DNA of 22,433 bases, from contig JADFJB010000080.1 of the NCBI GenBank assembly GCA_022566355.1, forward strand, positions 1-22,433, read 5' to 3'. Below are positions 1-8,318 of this stretch, one piece after another; within the stretch, counting starts at the first letter, position 1; each line of letters starts with the position of its first letter. The position numbers and the translations under genes are program-made. Below the pieces are notes generated by a model. The model saw only the letters and a program-made list of their open reading frames with translations. It had not been told where the DNA came from and ran no database searches. This DNA is from a candidate division KSB1 bacterium (lineage in GTDB: Bacteria; Zhuqueibacterota; JdFR-76; DREG01).

Positions 1-23
1 TAGAAAAAAACCGTGCGGCATTT

Positions 24-462
24 TCACGCATAGCACAGGCTTTCCGCCTGCATGACCATGAATTTAGCTGCTCTGAACATATTAATCCCTAGCGCTTTTA
101 TAACGGGGGGCGGCATAATCAATTCGTTTTAACCCTCTGTAGCGCATTCTGCGAGCACCTGTCATGTGAATAAAGCGAGAGTTGGTTGCTTCAATTCCGG
201 AACGATACCGGTATTTCTCTTTAAAGGCTTCACTCTGTTCATAGCGGCGACGGAAAGAAACGTTAACCTCTTTGTGATTGTACCGTAATTGATAGTCGTT
301 TTTACCCTTTTGTGTTGCACATGATGAAAAGATGGCACAGTTACCACAAACTTCTTTTGTCCAGATTGCAGTGAGCGTACCCTTTTTATGATGCTTGATT
401 TTCTCTGGAGCATAGCCTTGGGGACAACGTTTAACTTCATGTGTTTGCTGGTAAATTCGAAA
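24..462 (-). pseudogene. IS1182-like transposase, C-terminal remnant
   Basis: Read on the minus strand from about 462, one frame gives a cysteine-rich stretch (RCPQGYAPEK, then CGNCAIFSSCA) followed by RRRYEQSEAFKEKYRYRSGIE and TGARRMRYRGLKRI. This is the usual C-terminal end of IS1182-type DDE transposases, and the GIEA glutamate fits the last catalytic acid. A stop (463-465) cuts the frame upstream, so the N-terminal half with the two catalytic aspartates is absent. Near 105-125, around a C run, the frame shifts by one; the next frame continues with VIKALGINMFRAAKFMV, the expected tail, and stops at 24-26. It is therefore both truncated and frameshifted. The 92-aa ATG-started frame over the same bases (162-440) is out of phase with the family and is not a gene. 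Confidence 0.8.
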
Positions 463-948
463 TCAACTAAATTGTGTTTTGGCTTTTTACCCTAGCTATA
501 TTTGGATCAGAATTTAGTTCTAAGAATGATGTTATCTATTAACTATTATGGTTTATGTAGGCACATATTTTGATAAAGAGGGTCTTGGCTTTTTGACTCA
601 AGCTTGCCGAAACAGTTTAAACATATTTATCCAAAATATATTTTTAGAATATCTTATAAAAGACTTGACGCGGTTTCTTATTCGAACCTTAAAAAAGAAA
701 AACACATTTTCATGGTTCATATGAACTACATATCAAAAGGCTAATCCTGTAGTCGTTGAAATTTCCAAAAGAATATTTAAGAAAGAAAAATTAAACAAAT
801 AGCTTTTTTTATATGAAATCATACACAATTTTTTGATTAGATCTTTCCTTTTCTCTTTTCTGCTGTTACTCTACTTTATTGTATTTTCTTATACTTATCG
901 ATGGTCAATAGTGATAACGTTAATTAACATTATCGTATCATGACATCA
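463..948. other. AT-rich intergenic region without a recognisable gene
   Basis: About 490 bp between the transposase remnant and the tRNA-Pro terminator. All frames are broken by frequent stops and I recognise no protein motif. It holds long A/T runs and, near its right end, one near-perfect palindrome listed separately. It may be decayed mobile-element DNA. Confidence 0.5.
913..934. repeat. 22-bp near-perfect palindrome
   Basis: Two 11-bp arms, GATAACGTTAA and TTAACATTATC, meet at a TTAA-TTAA centre with one mismatch. The symmetry is that of a dimeric-repressor operator, but no gene starts next to it; it lies just beyond the terminator of the tRNA-Pro transcript. In DNA this AT-rich, chance symmetry is possible. 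Confidence 0.4.
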
Positions 949-950
949 AT

Positions 951-985
951 AAAAAAACCCCGTAAACTTTACGTTTACAGGGTTT
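951..985 (-). terminator. Rho-independent terminator after tRNA-Pro
   Basis: On the minus strand the tRNA 3' end is followed by a hairpin with arms AAACCC/GTAAAC and GTTTAC/GGGTTT (955-967 and 973-985, one unpaired base in each arm, 5-nt loop) and then a run of seven T. It lies 6 nt past the tRNA and probably ends the whole rimP-to-tRNA transcript. A diverged copy of the same hairpin follows the partial tRNA-Pro at 17768. Confidence 0.85.
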
Positions 986-989
986 CAAG

Positions 990-1042
<53 letters not shown>

Positions 1043-1066
<24 letters not shown>

Positions 1067-1438
1067 ATCATTGTCTTCATGTGTAATTATTTGTTCTATT
1101 TCCAGTAACTCTCCTCGCAAATCTTGAATGAGTGTTTTAACATGCTCGTTGGTCTGGTCAAATTGGATCTCGTCGAGTTTTGATTCATCCTGAATCAGTT
1201 CACGCAACTTATTCTTTGCACCGTCGATTGTAAATTTCTCTTGATACAATAACCGCTTGATCAAAAATATGATTTTAACGTCACGAGATTTGAAAGTTCG
1301 GTTGCCGGCCCGGTTTTTTGTCGGCTTTAATTCGGGAAACTCACTTTCCCAATATCGCAATACATGCTGTTTAACATCGGTAACCTGGCTGACATCGCTG
1401 ATCGAATAATACAATTTTTGTATCGGCATAGTTCGCAT
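1043..1438 (-). CDS. MerR-family transcriptional regulator
   Basis: A 131-aa protein. Residues 9-75 form a MerR winged-helix DNA-binding domain: YYSISDVSQVTDV, then LRYWESEFPELKPTKNRAGN, then RTFKSRDVKIIFLIKRLLYQEKFTIDGAK. Residues about 78-120 look like the dimerising coiled coil. There is no obvious C-terminal effector domain, as in the short stand-alone MerR proteins of FCB genomes, so the signal sensed is unknown. The start at 1438 has AAGGA 8 nt upstream. The gene lies 51 nt downstream of the polysaccharide deacetylase. Its last residues (DRGVAQSG) are encoded by the acceptor and D arm of tRNA-Pro, and the TAG stop is in the tRNA D loop. Either the overlap is real or the tail is a read-on after loss of an earlier stop. 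Confidence 0.85.
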
Positions 1439-1489
1439 AGCATATTTCCTTGAGCAAGCGTTTTATTGTATAAATATTGCTCTCAATAA

Positions 1490-2290
1490 TCAAGTGCTTT
1501 TTACAGGATTCTTGAGGTTGTTCAGAATGATAGTTCCCATGGAAAAAGTATTGATGGCTTTTAATTTTATTTTTTCTGTCATGGAGCTGGCTTGATTCAC
1601 CTTGAAATGAAATTGTCTATCGCTTTCAAACAGGTATACTGCTTTCCGGTTTAAACCGAATAAATTACCATTTACAACACCCGGATTCATCGTTACCGCC
1701 CCTGTGTAACCCACCTGTAAACACAGCTCTTCAATTTTTTTATTTAATCGTCCAAACGGATAAGAAAAGAAATTCACAGCTACTCCCAATCGATCTTCCA
1801 ATGTTTTCTTGGAGACCTCCAATTCATTTACAATCTTTTTCGATGGTGAGGGTTTTAGATCGATATGGCTGCAGGAATGGCTGCCAATTTCAAACCCCTG
1901 GTTGCATAGCTCTTTAAGTTCACTCCAATTCAAATGTCGGCATTTACCGGAACTATCATAATAATCCCAGCTTCCTCTCCTATCTATAAAGTTGGTGACC
2001 ACAAATATCGTGGCTCTCATTTTTCGTTCCAGCAGAATTTCATATGCATTTTTGTAAAAACACCGAAGTCCATCATCAAAAGTCAGCAGTACACTTTTCT
2101 TATGAAGATTATCAAAACTCCTGTTAAAATATTCAGACAGTGTGGGAACAGAAAATTCTGCCTGCTGAAGATATTTGATTTGAGTTTTGAAAGATTTTGG
2201 AGAAACCCGTGCAATGGTTGGATGCCAAAAATTGCAAATGTGATGATAAGCAAGAATGACCGTATTGTCTTGCCTATTCGGAAAACTCAT
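1490..2290 (-). CDS. Polysaccharide deacetylase (NodB/CE4 family)
   Basis: A 266-aa protein with the CE4 metal-dependent deacetylase signatures: TFDDG at 70-74 (catalytic base and metal aspartates), HSCSH at 138-142 (metal histidines in the HxxxH pattern) and SYPFG at 176-180. The N-terminus VILAYHHI is typical of the PgaB/IcaB-like branch that removes acetyl groups from N-acetylglucosamine polymers. The later canonical motifs are weak. I see no signal peptide, so either export is non-classical or the substrate is an intracellular or membrane-proximal glycan. The gene starts 3 nt after the M16 protease stop, so the two are probably translationally coupled, and it lies in the distal part of the translation operon. 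The exact substrate cannot be told from sequence. Confidence 0.88.
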   Translation of the reverse strand: MSFPNRQDNTVILAYHHICNFWHPTIARVSPKSFKTQIKYLQQAEFSVPTLSEYFNRSFDNLHKKSVLLTFDDGLRCFYKNAYEILLERKMRATIFVVTNFIDRRGSWDYYDSSGKCRHLNWSELKELCNQGFEIGSHSCSHIDLKPSPSKKIVNELEVSKKTLEDRLGVAVNFFSYPFGRLNKKIEELCLQVGYTGAVTMNPGVVNGNLFGLNRKAVYLFESDRQFHFKVNQASSMTEKIKLKAINTFSMGTIILNNLKNPVKST

Positions 2291-2293
2291 GGA

Positions 2294-3571
2294 TTACCCG
2301 GCTTTCATAGTTAGTGACGGATGGCTTCCCGTGGGTTTAAAGATTGTATAGAATAGCTTACTTTCCTGAAACAACTCAAAAGCGAGTTCAATAAGCTGAT
2401 CCTGGTCCACAGTCTCTATGGCTTTTATGGTCTCTTCCAACGGGATAAACTTACCGTGGTAAATCTCCATTTTTGCCAATCGATCCATTCGGTTTGAAGT
2501 ACTTTCCATGCCAAGAATCAGGTTGCCTTTCAATTGATTTTTTCGCTTGAATAGTTCGTCTTTAGGGATGGGTTCATCAATCAATTTTTGAAGTTCTTTT
2601 TTAACCAGATCGAGTGTCAGATCAATTTTTTCTTTATCTGTTCCAAGATAAACACCGAAGATACCGGCTTCCTGGAAGAAATCTACAAATGAATATATGG
2701 AATAAGCCAAACCATGTTTTTCCCGAATGTTCTGAAACAACCGTGAACTCATCCCGGCGCCCAGGATTGTATTCAGAACCATTAAAGCGTACCGACGTTC
2801 ATCAGCATAATTGAAAATACGTTTTCCAAGACAAATGTGAGCTTGCTGAAACTTATTTTCATAGATAGACTGTGAAGGATTTTCTGCAGAAAGGGCAGTG
2901 TTCTTTCTATTGGACAATTTAGGAATGTTACAAAAATATTTATTGACAAGATTCAATACCTGGTCATGATCGACATTTCCTGCGGCAGAAATAATGATTC
3001 GATTTGCGGTATAATTCGAAATATGAAAATCAATTAGATCTTCTTGAATAATTTCCTTGACCGTTTCCTTAGAACCTAAAATCGAATAACTCATTGGATG
3101 CGGTTGAAACAGGGACTGAAGAAAAAATTCATGAACCAATTCGCCGGGATCGTCTTCTAATTCGGTAATTTCTTCCAATACGATATCTTTTTCAATTTGG
3201 ATATCCCCTGTTGATAGTTTTGAATTCAGCATCATGTCGGCAAGTATTTCGATTGCGATATCCAGATCTTCATCCAAAAGATGCGCATAATAGCAAGTGT
3301 GTTCTTTGCTTGTGTAGGCATTAATTTGTCCACCCAGTGATTCTAATGAATCGGCAAGCTCAAGTGAAGTACGGGTTTTAGTCCCTTTGAAAACCATATG
3401 CTCTAAAAAGTGGGCAATACCATTATTTTGTAGATTCTCATCCCGGGTACCGGCAAGTACCCACACCCCTATGGAAACAGAACGAACATATGGGATTTTT
3501 TCAGTTAGGACCCGGATTCCATTTGATAACTTTGTTTTTTTTATATTCTCTACAATTGCCATATGTTTCAT
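2294..3571 (-). CDS. M16 family zinc metalloprotease (YmxG/processing-peptidase type)
   Basis: A 425-aa protein with the inverted zinc motif HFLEH at 54-58 and the third-ligand region EKDIVLEEI at about 127-135. Residues 1-220 form the active half, and residues 230-420 the inactive M16_C half (HICLGKR near 245, GAGMSSRLFQ near 272, YSIYSF near 290). The length matches the single-chain bacterial peptidases related to mitochondrial processing peptidase. A gene of this type directly after pnp is the arrangement known from Bacillus (ymxG/mlpA). It starts 17 nt after the pnp stop. A second in-frame ATG, three codons on, is an equally possible start because no strong ribosome site precedes either. 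It probably degrades or processes peptides; the natural substrate is unknown. Confidence 0.92.
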   Translation of the reverse strand: MKHMAIVENIKKTKLSNGIRVLTEKIPYVRSVSIGVWVLAGTRDENLQNNGIAHFLEHMVFKGTKTRTSLELADSLESLGGQINAYTSKEHTCYYAHLLDEDLDIAIEILADMMLNSKLSTGDIQIEKDIVLEEITELEDDPGELVHEFFLQSLFQPHPMSYSILGSKETVKEIIQEDLIDFHISNYTANRIIISAAGNVDHDQVLNLVNKYFCNIPKLSNRKNTALSAENPSQSIYENKFQQAHICLGKRIFNYADERRYALMVLNTILGAGMSSRLFQNIREKHGLAYSIYSFVDFFQEAGIFGVYLGTDKEKIDLTLDLVKKELQKLIDEPIPKDELFKRKNQLKGNLILGMESTSNRMDRLAKMEIYHGKFIPLEETIKAIETVDQDQLIELAFELFQESKLFYTIFKPTGSHPSLTMKAG

Positions 3572-3588
3572 CGAGATTTTAAGCGCAA

Positions 3589-5691
3589 TTATTTGTTATT
3601 ATTTTCTTCTGAACCAGGTTTTTCAATTAATGCCTTTCGACTTAAACTGTATTTGCCGCCTTCGACCTTCAATACTTTAACATCGAGATTTTCACCAACT
3701 TTTAGAACATCCTCAACCTGGTTAATTCTTTGGTGAGCGATCTCGGAAATATGCAGTAACCCTTCTTTTCCCGGCAGGATTTCAACGAAAGCGCCAAAAT
3801 TTGTAATTTTTTTAATCGTACCGTTATAGGTTTTCCCAGCTTCCGGAATGGCCGTTAAATTTTCCACCCACTCCTTCGCTTTTTTGCTAGCATCTTCATC
3901 AACAGAAGCAATGATTACTGTGCCGTCATCATCGATATCAATAGTAGCCCCGGTTTTATCAATAATTTCACGAATCATTTTACCACCAGGTCCAATAACC
4001 GATCCGATCATATCCACTGGAATTTGTATTGTTGTGATTCTTGGAGCATATTGGGACATTTCCTTATTGGGTGTGCTCATGACAGCATTCATAATATCCA
4101 GGATCTTTAGTCTTGCCTCGTGCGCTTTACTCAGGGCGGTTCGCATGATATCAAAAGTAATTCCTTTTATTTTGATATCCATTTGAAAAGCAGTGAGTCC
4201 CCTTTTTGTGCCAGCTACTTTAAAATCCATATCTCCCATGTGATCTTCATCGCCAAGGATATCTGTCAGAATCGCCACCTGCTCGCCTTCTACAATTAGT
4301 CCCATGGCTACACCGGCAACATTCTCACGAATGGGTACCCCGGCATCCATAAGAGATAGCGAACCCGCGCAAACCGACGCCATGGAGGATGAGCCATTTG
4401 ATTCCATTATGTCAGAGACAATCCGAATCGTATAAGGGAATTCGGATTCATCCGGGATTAGGCATTTCAATGCTCTTTCGGCCAATTGCCCATGCCCAAC
4501 TTCACGCCTGCTAGTGCCTCTAATCGGACGCGCCTCTCCAACACAAAATGGTGGAAAATTGTAATGCAGCATGTAACGCCTCCAGGACTCATCACCGAGA
4601 CCATCAACCCTCTGTTCATCTTTTTTGGTTCCTAAAGTAACGGTTGCAAGGCTCTGAGTTTGTCCACGTGTAAATAGAGCCGAGCCATGCGTTCTTGGAA
4701 TTAAACCAACTTCACAATCTATTGGCCGGATATCATCCAAACCACGGTTGTCGATTCTATTTGAAGAAGTTAAGACCTGTTCTCTCATTTTATCCTTTAG
4801 GATATCACCAATGATCGGATTGATACTATCAAGATCATCCGGAAATGATTCTTCTAAATCTTTAGTAGCTTCTATTCTGATTTCTTTTAAATATTCACTT
4901 CGTTCAGATTTGTCAGTAAATTCCAGGGCTTTCTTTATGCGATCCGCATATTTTTCCTGGACGATGTAAGTAAGCTCTTCAGAATCTGCAACTGGAGTAT
5001 ACTCTTTTGTAACAGGATTTATTTCATTAACAAGTTCATCTTGTAATTCAACCTGGCGAACGATTTCTTTGTGTCCTAACTCGAGTGCATCAACCATATC
5101 TTCTTCTGAAATTTCCTCACTCCATCCTTCAACCATCAATATTGAATCACGAGTACCTGATAGAACGACTTCAATATCGCTGTTTTCAAGTTCCTGGAAA
5201 GTCGGATTTATTACAAATTCCCTATCGATTCTTCCAATTCTAACTGATCCAACTGGTCCTTGAAACGGCACAGATGATATGGATAATGCAGCAGATGCAC
5301 CAATCGTGCCCAAAACATCTGCATCGTTTTCTTTATCCGAAGACAATACAAAAATAACTACTTGAACTTCATTTTGGTAATCTTTAGGAAATAATGGTCT
5401 TATTGGTCGATCGGTTAAACGGGCACTAACCGTTTCTTTTTCGCTAGGCCGACCTTCTCGTTTGAAGAAACCGCCTGGAATTTTTCCTGCAGCATATGCT
5501 TTCTCTCTATATTCAACCATAAGCGGGAAAAAGTCAATATTCTCCCTGGGTTCCTCAGAGGCGGTAACCGCAGCCAAGATTAATGTATCTCCATATTGAA
5601 CCGTAACTGAACCGGCTGCTAATTTGGCAAGCTTTCCAGTCTCAATAATCAATTGCTTACCACCCAAATCCATTTCTTTTCTAATAACCAT
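3589..5691 (-). CDS. pnp: Polyribonucleotide nucleotidyltransferase (PNPase)
   Basis: A 700-aa, full-length PNPase, the phosphorolytic 3'-5' exoribonuclease of RNA decay. In order: first RNase PH domain (about 1-140, with FFKREGRPSEKE), the all-helical linker, second RNase PH domain (about 310-530) with the phosphate-site motif GTSRREVGHGQLAERAL and the metal-site segment DILGDEDHMGDMDFK, then a KH domain (VIGPGGKMIREIIDKTGA, about 555-610) and an S1 domain (YNGTIKKITNFGAFVEILPG, about 620-690). The start is supported by GGAGG 5 nt upstream. It follows rpsO after a 73-nt gap, the widest in the operon upstream of the MerR gene. That gap has AT-rich complementary arms (AATAATAA...TTATTATT), at a place where E. 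coli pnp autoregulates, but this is only suggestive. Confidence 0.98.
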   Translation of the reverse strand: MVIRKEMDLGGKQLIIETGKLAKLAAGSVTVQYGDTLILAAVTASEEPRENIDFFPLMVEYREKAYAAGKIPGGFFKREGRPSEKETVSARLTDRPIRPLFPKDYQNEVQVVIFVLSSDKENDADVLGTIGASAALSISSVPFQGPVGSVRIGRIDREFVINPTFQELENSDIEVVLSGTRDSILMVEGWSEEISEEDMVDALELGHKEIVRQVELQDELVNEINPVTKEYTPVADSEELTYIVQEKYADRIKKALEFTDKSERSEYLKEIRIEATKDLEESFPDDLDSINPIIGDILKDKMREQVLTSSNRIDNRGLDDIRPIDCEVGLIPRTHGSALFTRGQTQSLATVTLGTKKDEQRVDGLGDESWRRYMLHYNFPPFCVGEARPIRGTSRREVGHGQLAERALKCLIPDESEFPYTIRIVSDIMESNGSSSMASVCAGSLSLMDAGVPIRENVAGVAMGLIVEGEQVAILTDILGDEDHMGDMDFKVAGTKRGLTAFQMDIKIKGITFDIMRTALSKAHEARLKILDIMNAVMSTPNKEMSQYAPRITTIQIPVDMIGSVIGPGGKMIREIIDKTGATIDIDDDGTVIIASVDEDASKKAKEWVENLTAIPEAGKTYNGTIKKITNFGAFVEILPGKEGLLHISEIAHQRINQVEDVLKVGENLDVKVLKVEGGKYSLSRKALIEKPGSEENNNK

Positions 5692-5764
5692 CTAGGCCTC
5701 CATGCCCCAATAATAATTAAAGGGAATTTTATTCACGTAATTGTTTATTATTTATCGTTACTGT

Positions 5765-6034
5765 TTAACGACGTATATCTAATTGTTTGATGAGTGATCG
5801 ATATTTTTCAATATCATTTCGATTCAAATAATTCAACAAGCGGCGTCTTTGACCAACCATTTGAAGCAAACCCCTTCGTGAATGGTGGTCTTTCGAATGC
5901 TGGCGAAAGTGCTCAATAAGCTCTTTTATTCTTGTTGTGAGCAGAGCAACCCGAACTTCAACACTTCCGGTATCCTTTTCGTTCTTGCCATATTTTTTTG
6001 TAATTTCAGCTTTTTGGGCTTTGGCTAATGACAT
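5765..6034 (-). CDS. rpsO: 30S ribosomal protein S15
   Basis: An 89-aa protein, the usual S15 length, with the family signature across [35 protein letters not shown] and [18 protein letters not shown]15 binds the central domain of 16S rRNA early in 30S assembly. Its ATG overlaps the ribF stop by one base (TAATG), which suggests translational coupling, and pnp follows. The rpsO-pnp pairing is widely conserved. Confidence 0.98.
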   Translation of the reverse strand: MSLAKAQKAEITKKYGKNEKDTGSVEVRVALLTTRIKELIEHFRQHSKDHHSRRGLLQMVGQRRRLLNYLNRNDIEKYRSLIKQLDIRR

Positions 6035-6984
6035 TAATCCTCCATAAGAATTTCTGATTTATTAAAATAATCTCTTGTTTGTAAAACATCTAAATGCATT
6101 TGTTCAATTAATTCCCTTTCCGAATTAAACTTCAATTCATCACGAATTCTATGAATGAAATGAATCGTTAGTTCTTCTCCGTAAATATCTCTTTCAAAAT
6201 CGATTAGGAAGGCTTCGATGGTAACCTCATGTTCATTAAAAGTGGGTCGATTTCCAATACTCACAGCAGCCGGGTACCACTGATTATGAAGCAAAGCTTT
6301 TGCAATATAAATACCTTTCCCGGGAACAAGTTTATTGGGATCGCTAGGAGCAAGATTTGCCGTAGGAAAATTCAATTGCCGGCCTCTGCCAATTCCTTTA
6401 ATAACTTTACCAGACAAGGGGTATGTTTCACCCAATAATTCATTTGCATTGTTTACATCTCCGGCGAGTAGATACTTTCGAATTAAAGAACTTTTAACTT
6501 TATTATCTTGAACAATATGTGGTTCTAAAACTTTTAACTTGAAAACATTTCTATCTGCATATTGTTGCAGCATTTCAATGTTCCCAGATCGTTTGTGCCC
6601 AAATGCGTGGTCGTAGCCAACCACTACTTCATCGATTTGCAATTGGTTTATTAAAATATTTTCAATAAACTGCTGGCCGGTAGTTTTGGAAAAATCTTTC
6701 GTAAATGGAAGTATTAAAAGTGTATCCACATCACTTTTTTTTATCAAATTAATCTTCTCTTCCAGGGTGGTGATTACTTTAAACGATGGATCGCCACTAT
6801 TGAGTACCAATCTAGGATGAGGATCAAATGTAATTAAAACCGATTCACCTTCATATGGCTGTTTTCTTTTAGCTAAAAATTTCAGCAATTCCAAATGCCC
6901 CAAATGCACGCCGTCAAAAGTTCCTATCGTTACAACGGAATAATTTTTTAATTTTAGTTTTCCCAGACCTCTGACAACATTCAT
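6034..6984 (-). CDS. ribF: Bifunctional riboflavin kinase / FAD synthetase
   Basis: A 316-aa protein with both halves of RibF. The N-terminal nucleotidyltransferase carries [15 protein letters not shown] (HxGH at about 27-30), LITFDPHPR and the [14 protein letters not shown] segment, and adenylates FMN to FAD. The C-terminal flavokinase carries [20 protein letters not shown] (about 190-210), GIYIAKA and [10 protein letters not shown], and phosphorylates riboflavin to FMN. The start at 6984 is 9 nt after the truB stop, and the stop overlaps the rpsO start. Its position between truB and rpsO is a common bacterial arrangement. Confidence 0.97.
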   Translation of the reverse strand: MNVVRGLGKLKLKNYSVVTIGTFDGVHLGHLELLKFLAKRKQPYEGESVLITFDPHPRLVLNSGDPSFKVITTLEEKINLIKKSDVDTLLILPFTKDFSKTTGQQFIENILINQLQIDEVVVGYDHAFGHKRSGNIEMLQQYADRNVFKLKVLEPHIVQDNKVKSSLIRKYLLAGDVNNANELLGETYPLSGKVIKGIGRGRQLNFPTANLAPSDPNKLVPGKGIYIAKALLHNQWYPAAVSIGNRPTFNEHEVTIEAFLIDFERDIYGEELTIHFIHRIRDELKFNSERELIEQMHLDVLQTRDYFNKSEILMED

Positions 6985-6993
6985 ATCTGCTAC

Positions 6994-7674
6994 TTAAACT
7001 TCTCTCAATTTCAATAAGTCATTTAATTCGTATGAATCCTTTAAATAATAAGGCCCAATTCTTGTACGGACTAGAGATTTTAAATAAGCTCCGGTCCCTA
7101 TTTTCTTACCTAGATCATTAGCCAACGAACGAATATAAGTTCCTTTTGAACAGGTTACATCAATATTTATACAAGGCCACTCAAAACTGACCAAATTTAT
7201 TTTTTCAATTCGTACTTTGCGAGGATTCAAATCTACCTTTATTCCCTGTCTTGCATATTTATAAAGACGCCTGCCTTTATATTTTACTGCAGAAAACATG
7301 GGGGGTATTTGTTTAATGTCGCCAACAAACGATTTCAATTCAGATTCAATTTGGTCTTGATTTATATTAGGCAATTCGTCACACGTTTTTGTTATTTTTC
7401 CATCTATATCATAAGAATCAGTTTCAATGCCAAATTCAATTTCAGCCAAATATTGCTTTTCCATACCGGTCAGCGCCTCAGATTTTTTTGTCGCTTTTCC
7501 GGTGAGTATCAATAAAACACCACTTGCAAATGGATCTAGTGTACCGGTGTGACCTACCTTTTTAATCCCGAAGTGGCCGCGCACTTTCTTAACAATTTGA
7601 AAAGAAGTAAATCCAATCGGTTTATTGATATTAACAATCTTACCTGCATCGAATTGAGTTTTCGTTTTAACTAT
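6994..7674 (-). CDS. truB: tRNA pseudouridine(55) synthase; start codon not canonical
   Basis: TruB makes pseudouridine 55 in the T loop of tRNAs. The catalytic aspartate lies in VGHTGTLDPFASGVL, followed by GKATKKSE, YLAEIEFG, IPPMFSAVKYKGRRLYKYAR and the SKGTYIRSLANDLG motif. The tail is short, without a clear PUA domain, as in Bacteroidetes-type TruB. Homology clearly extends upstream of the first possible GTG (7584): FDAGKIVNINKPIGFTSFQ is the conserved N-terminal block with the KP motif. No ATG, GTG, TTG or CTG lies in frame upstream of that block. The coordinate given uses ATA at 7672-7674, which overlaps the rbfA stop as ATAG. ATT (7638), or an ATG at 7649 with a one-base indel, are the alternatives. 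The gene is certain; the start is not. Confidence 0.9.
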   Translation of the reverse strand: MVKTKTQFDAGKIVNINKPIGFTSFQIVKKVRGHFGIKKVGHTGTLDPFASGVLLILTGKATKKSEALTGMEKQYLAEIEFGIETDSYDIDGKITKTCDELPNINQDQIESELKSFVGDIKQIPPMFSAVKYKGRRLYKYARQGIKVDLNPRKVRIEKINLVSFEWPCINIDVTCSKGTYIRSLANDLGKKIGTGAYLKSLVRTRIGPYYLKDSYELNDLLKLREV

Positions 7675-8009
7675 TCTTTCGTTTTTTCGATTAAATGCTC
7701 TATCTTTTTCACATATTCCAATGTATCATCGATAAAAAATTTCAAATATGGAATATATTTAAGATGAACCACTTTTTTTAATTCCGCACGAATAAATTGG
7801 GAAGCATTATTTAAAGTATCTAAAACCTCAGATTTATTATTTTCCGTTTCTAATGTGCAAAAATAAATCTTTGCATGTTTAATATCCTCACTCATTTTAA
7901 TATGAGTTATAGTTATAAATCCAATTCGGGGATCCTTTATTCCACGTTGAATAATCAGCGAAATCTCTTCTTTTAATAAATCGGCAACTCTTCTTGTCCT
8001 ATGTGCCAT
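7671..8009 (-). CDS. rbfA: Ribosome-binding factor A
   Basis: A 112-aa protein with the RbfA pattern: RRVADLLKEEISLIIQRGIKDPR at the N-terminus, then GFITITHIKMSEDIKHAKIYF, and a C-terminal VVHLKYIPYLKFFIDDTLEY. RbfA binds the 5' helix region of 16S rRNA during late 30S maturation and cold adaptation. It starts 7 nt after the DUF503 gene, and its stop overlaps the presumed truB start. Order and length match the family in most bacteria. Confidence 0.96.
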   Translation of the reverse strand: MAHRTRRVADLLKEEISLIIQRGIKDPRIGFITITHIKMSEDIKHAKIYFCTLETENNKSEVLDTLNNASQFIRAELKKVVHLKYIPYLKFFIDDTLEYVKKIEHLIEKTKE

Positions 8010-8016
8010 TTTGCTA

Positions 8017-8298
8017 TCAGTTATAAAACTCTATTTTTCTCTCGATTAGTTCAAAACGATCATCCTGGTCCAGCATCCGCATAATTTTATCAAAACAGTT
8101 TTTAATGAGATTCTGATCGTTAGAAACCATTGCCATTCCGATCGTAGACCGCTGCCATAAATCACCACCGTTTAATTCAGCTATCGAAACATTAAACTTT
8201 TTTTTTACTTTGTCCTTCAAACTCAAGATTACGAAGCGTTTATCTTTTAAAGAGAGTGCAGTAGGAATATAAATCTCAATCTGGAAGTATCCAAGCAT
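8017..8298 (-). CDS. DUF503 family protein (YlxP-like)
   Basis: A 93-aa protein with the DUF503 pattern: an N-terminal beta strand (GYFQIEIYIP), SLKDKRFVILSLKDKVKKKFNVSIAEL, then WQRSTIGMAMVSND and a C-terminal helix and strand. The family lies between infB and rbfA in many bacteria, as it does here (20 nt after infB, 7 nt before rbfA), which points to a small role in ribosome biogenesis or translation. The biochemical function is not established. Confidence 0.9.
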   Translation of the reverse strand: MLGYFQIEIYIPTALSLKDKRFVILSLKDKVKKKFNVSIAELNGGDLWQRSTIGMAMVSNDQNLIKNCFDKIMRMLDQDDRFELIERKIEFYN

Positions 8299-8318
8299 GA
8301 TCGCTAATATGGCTCAAC

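Noticed and set aside
162-440. 92-aa ATG-started minus-strand frame
   Set aside because: Out-of-phase reading of the transposase remnant; the adjacent frame carries the conserved transposase residues.
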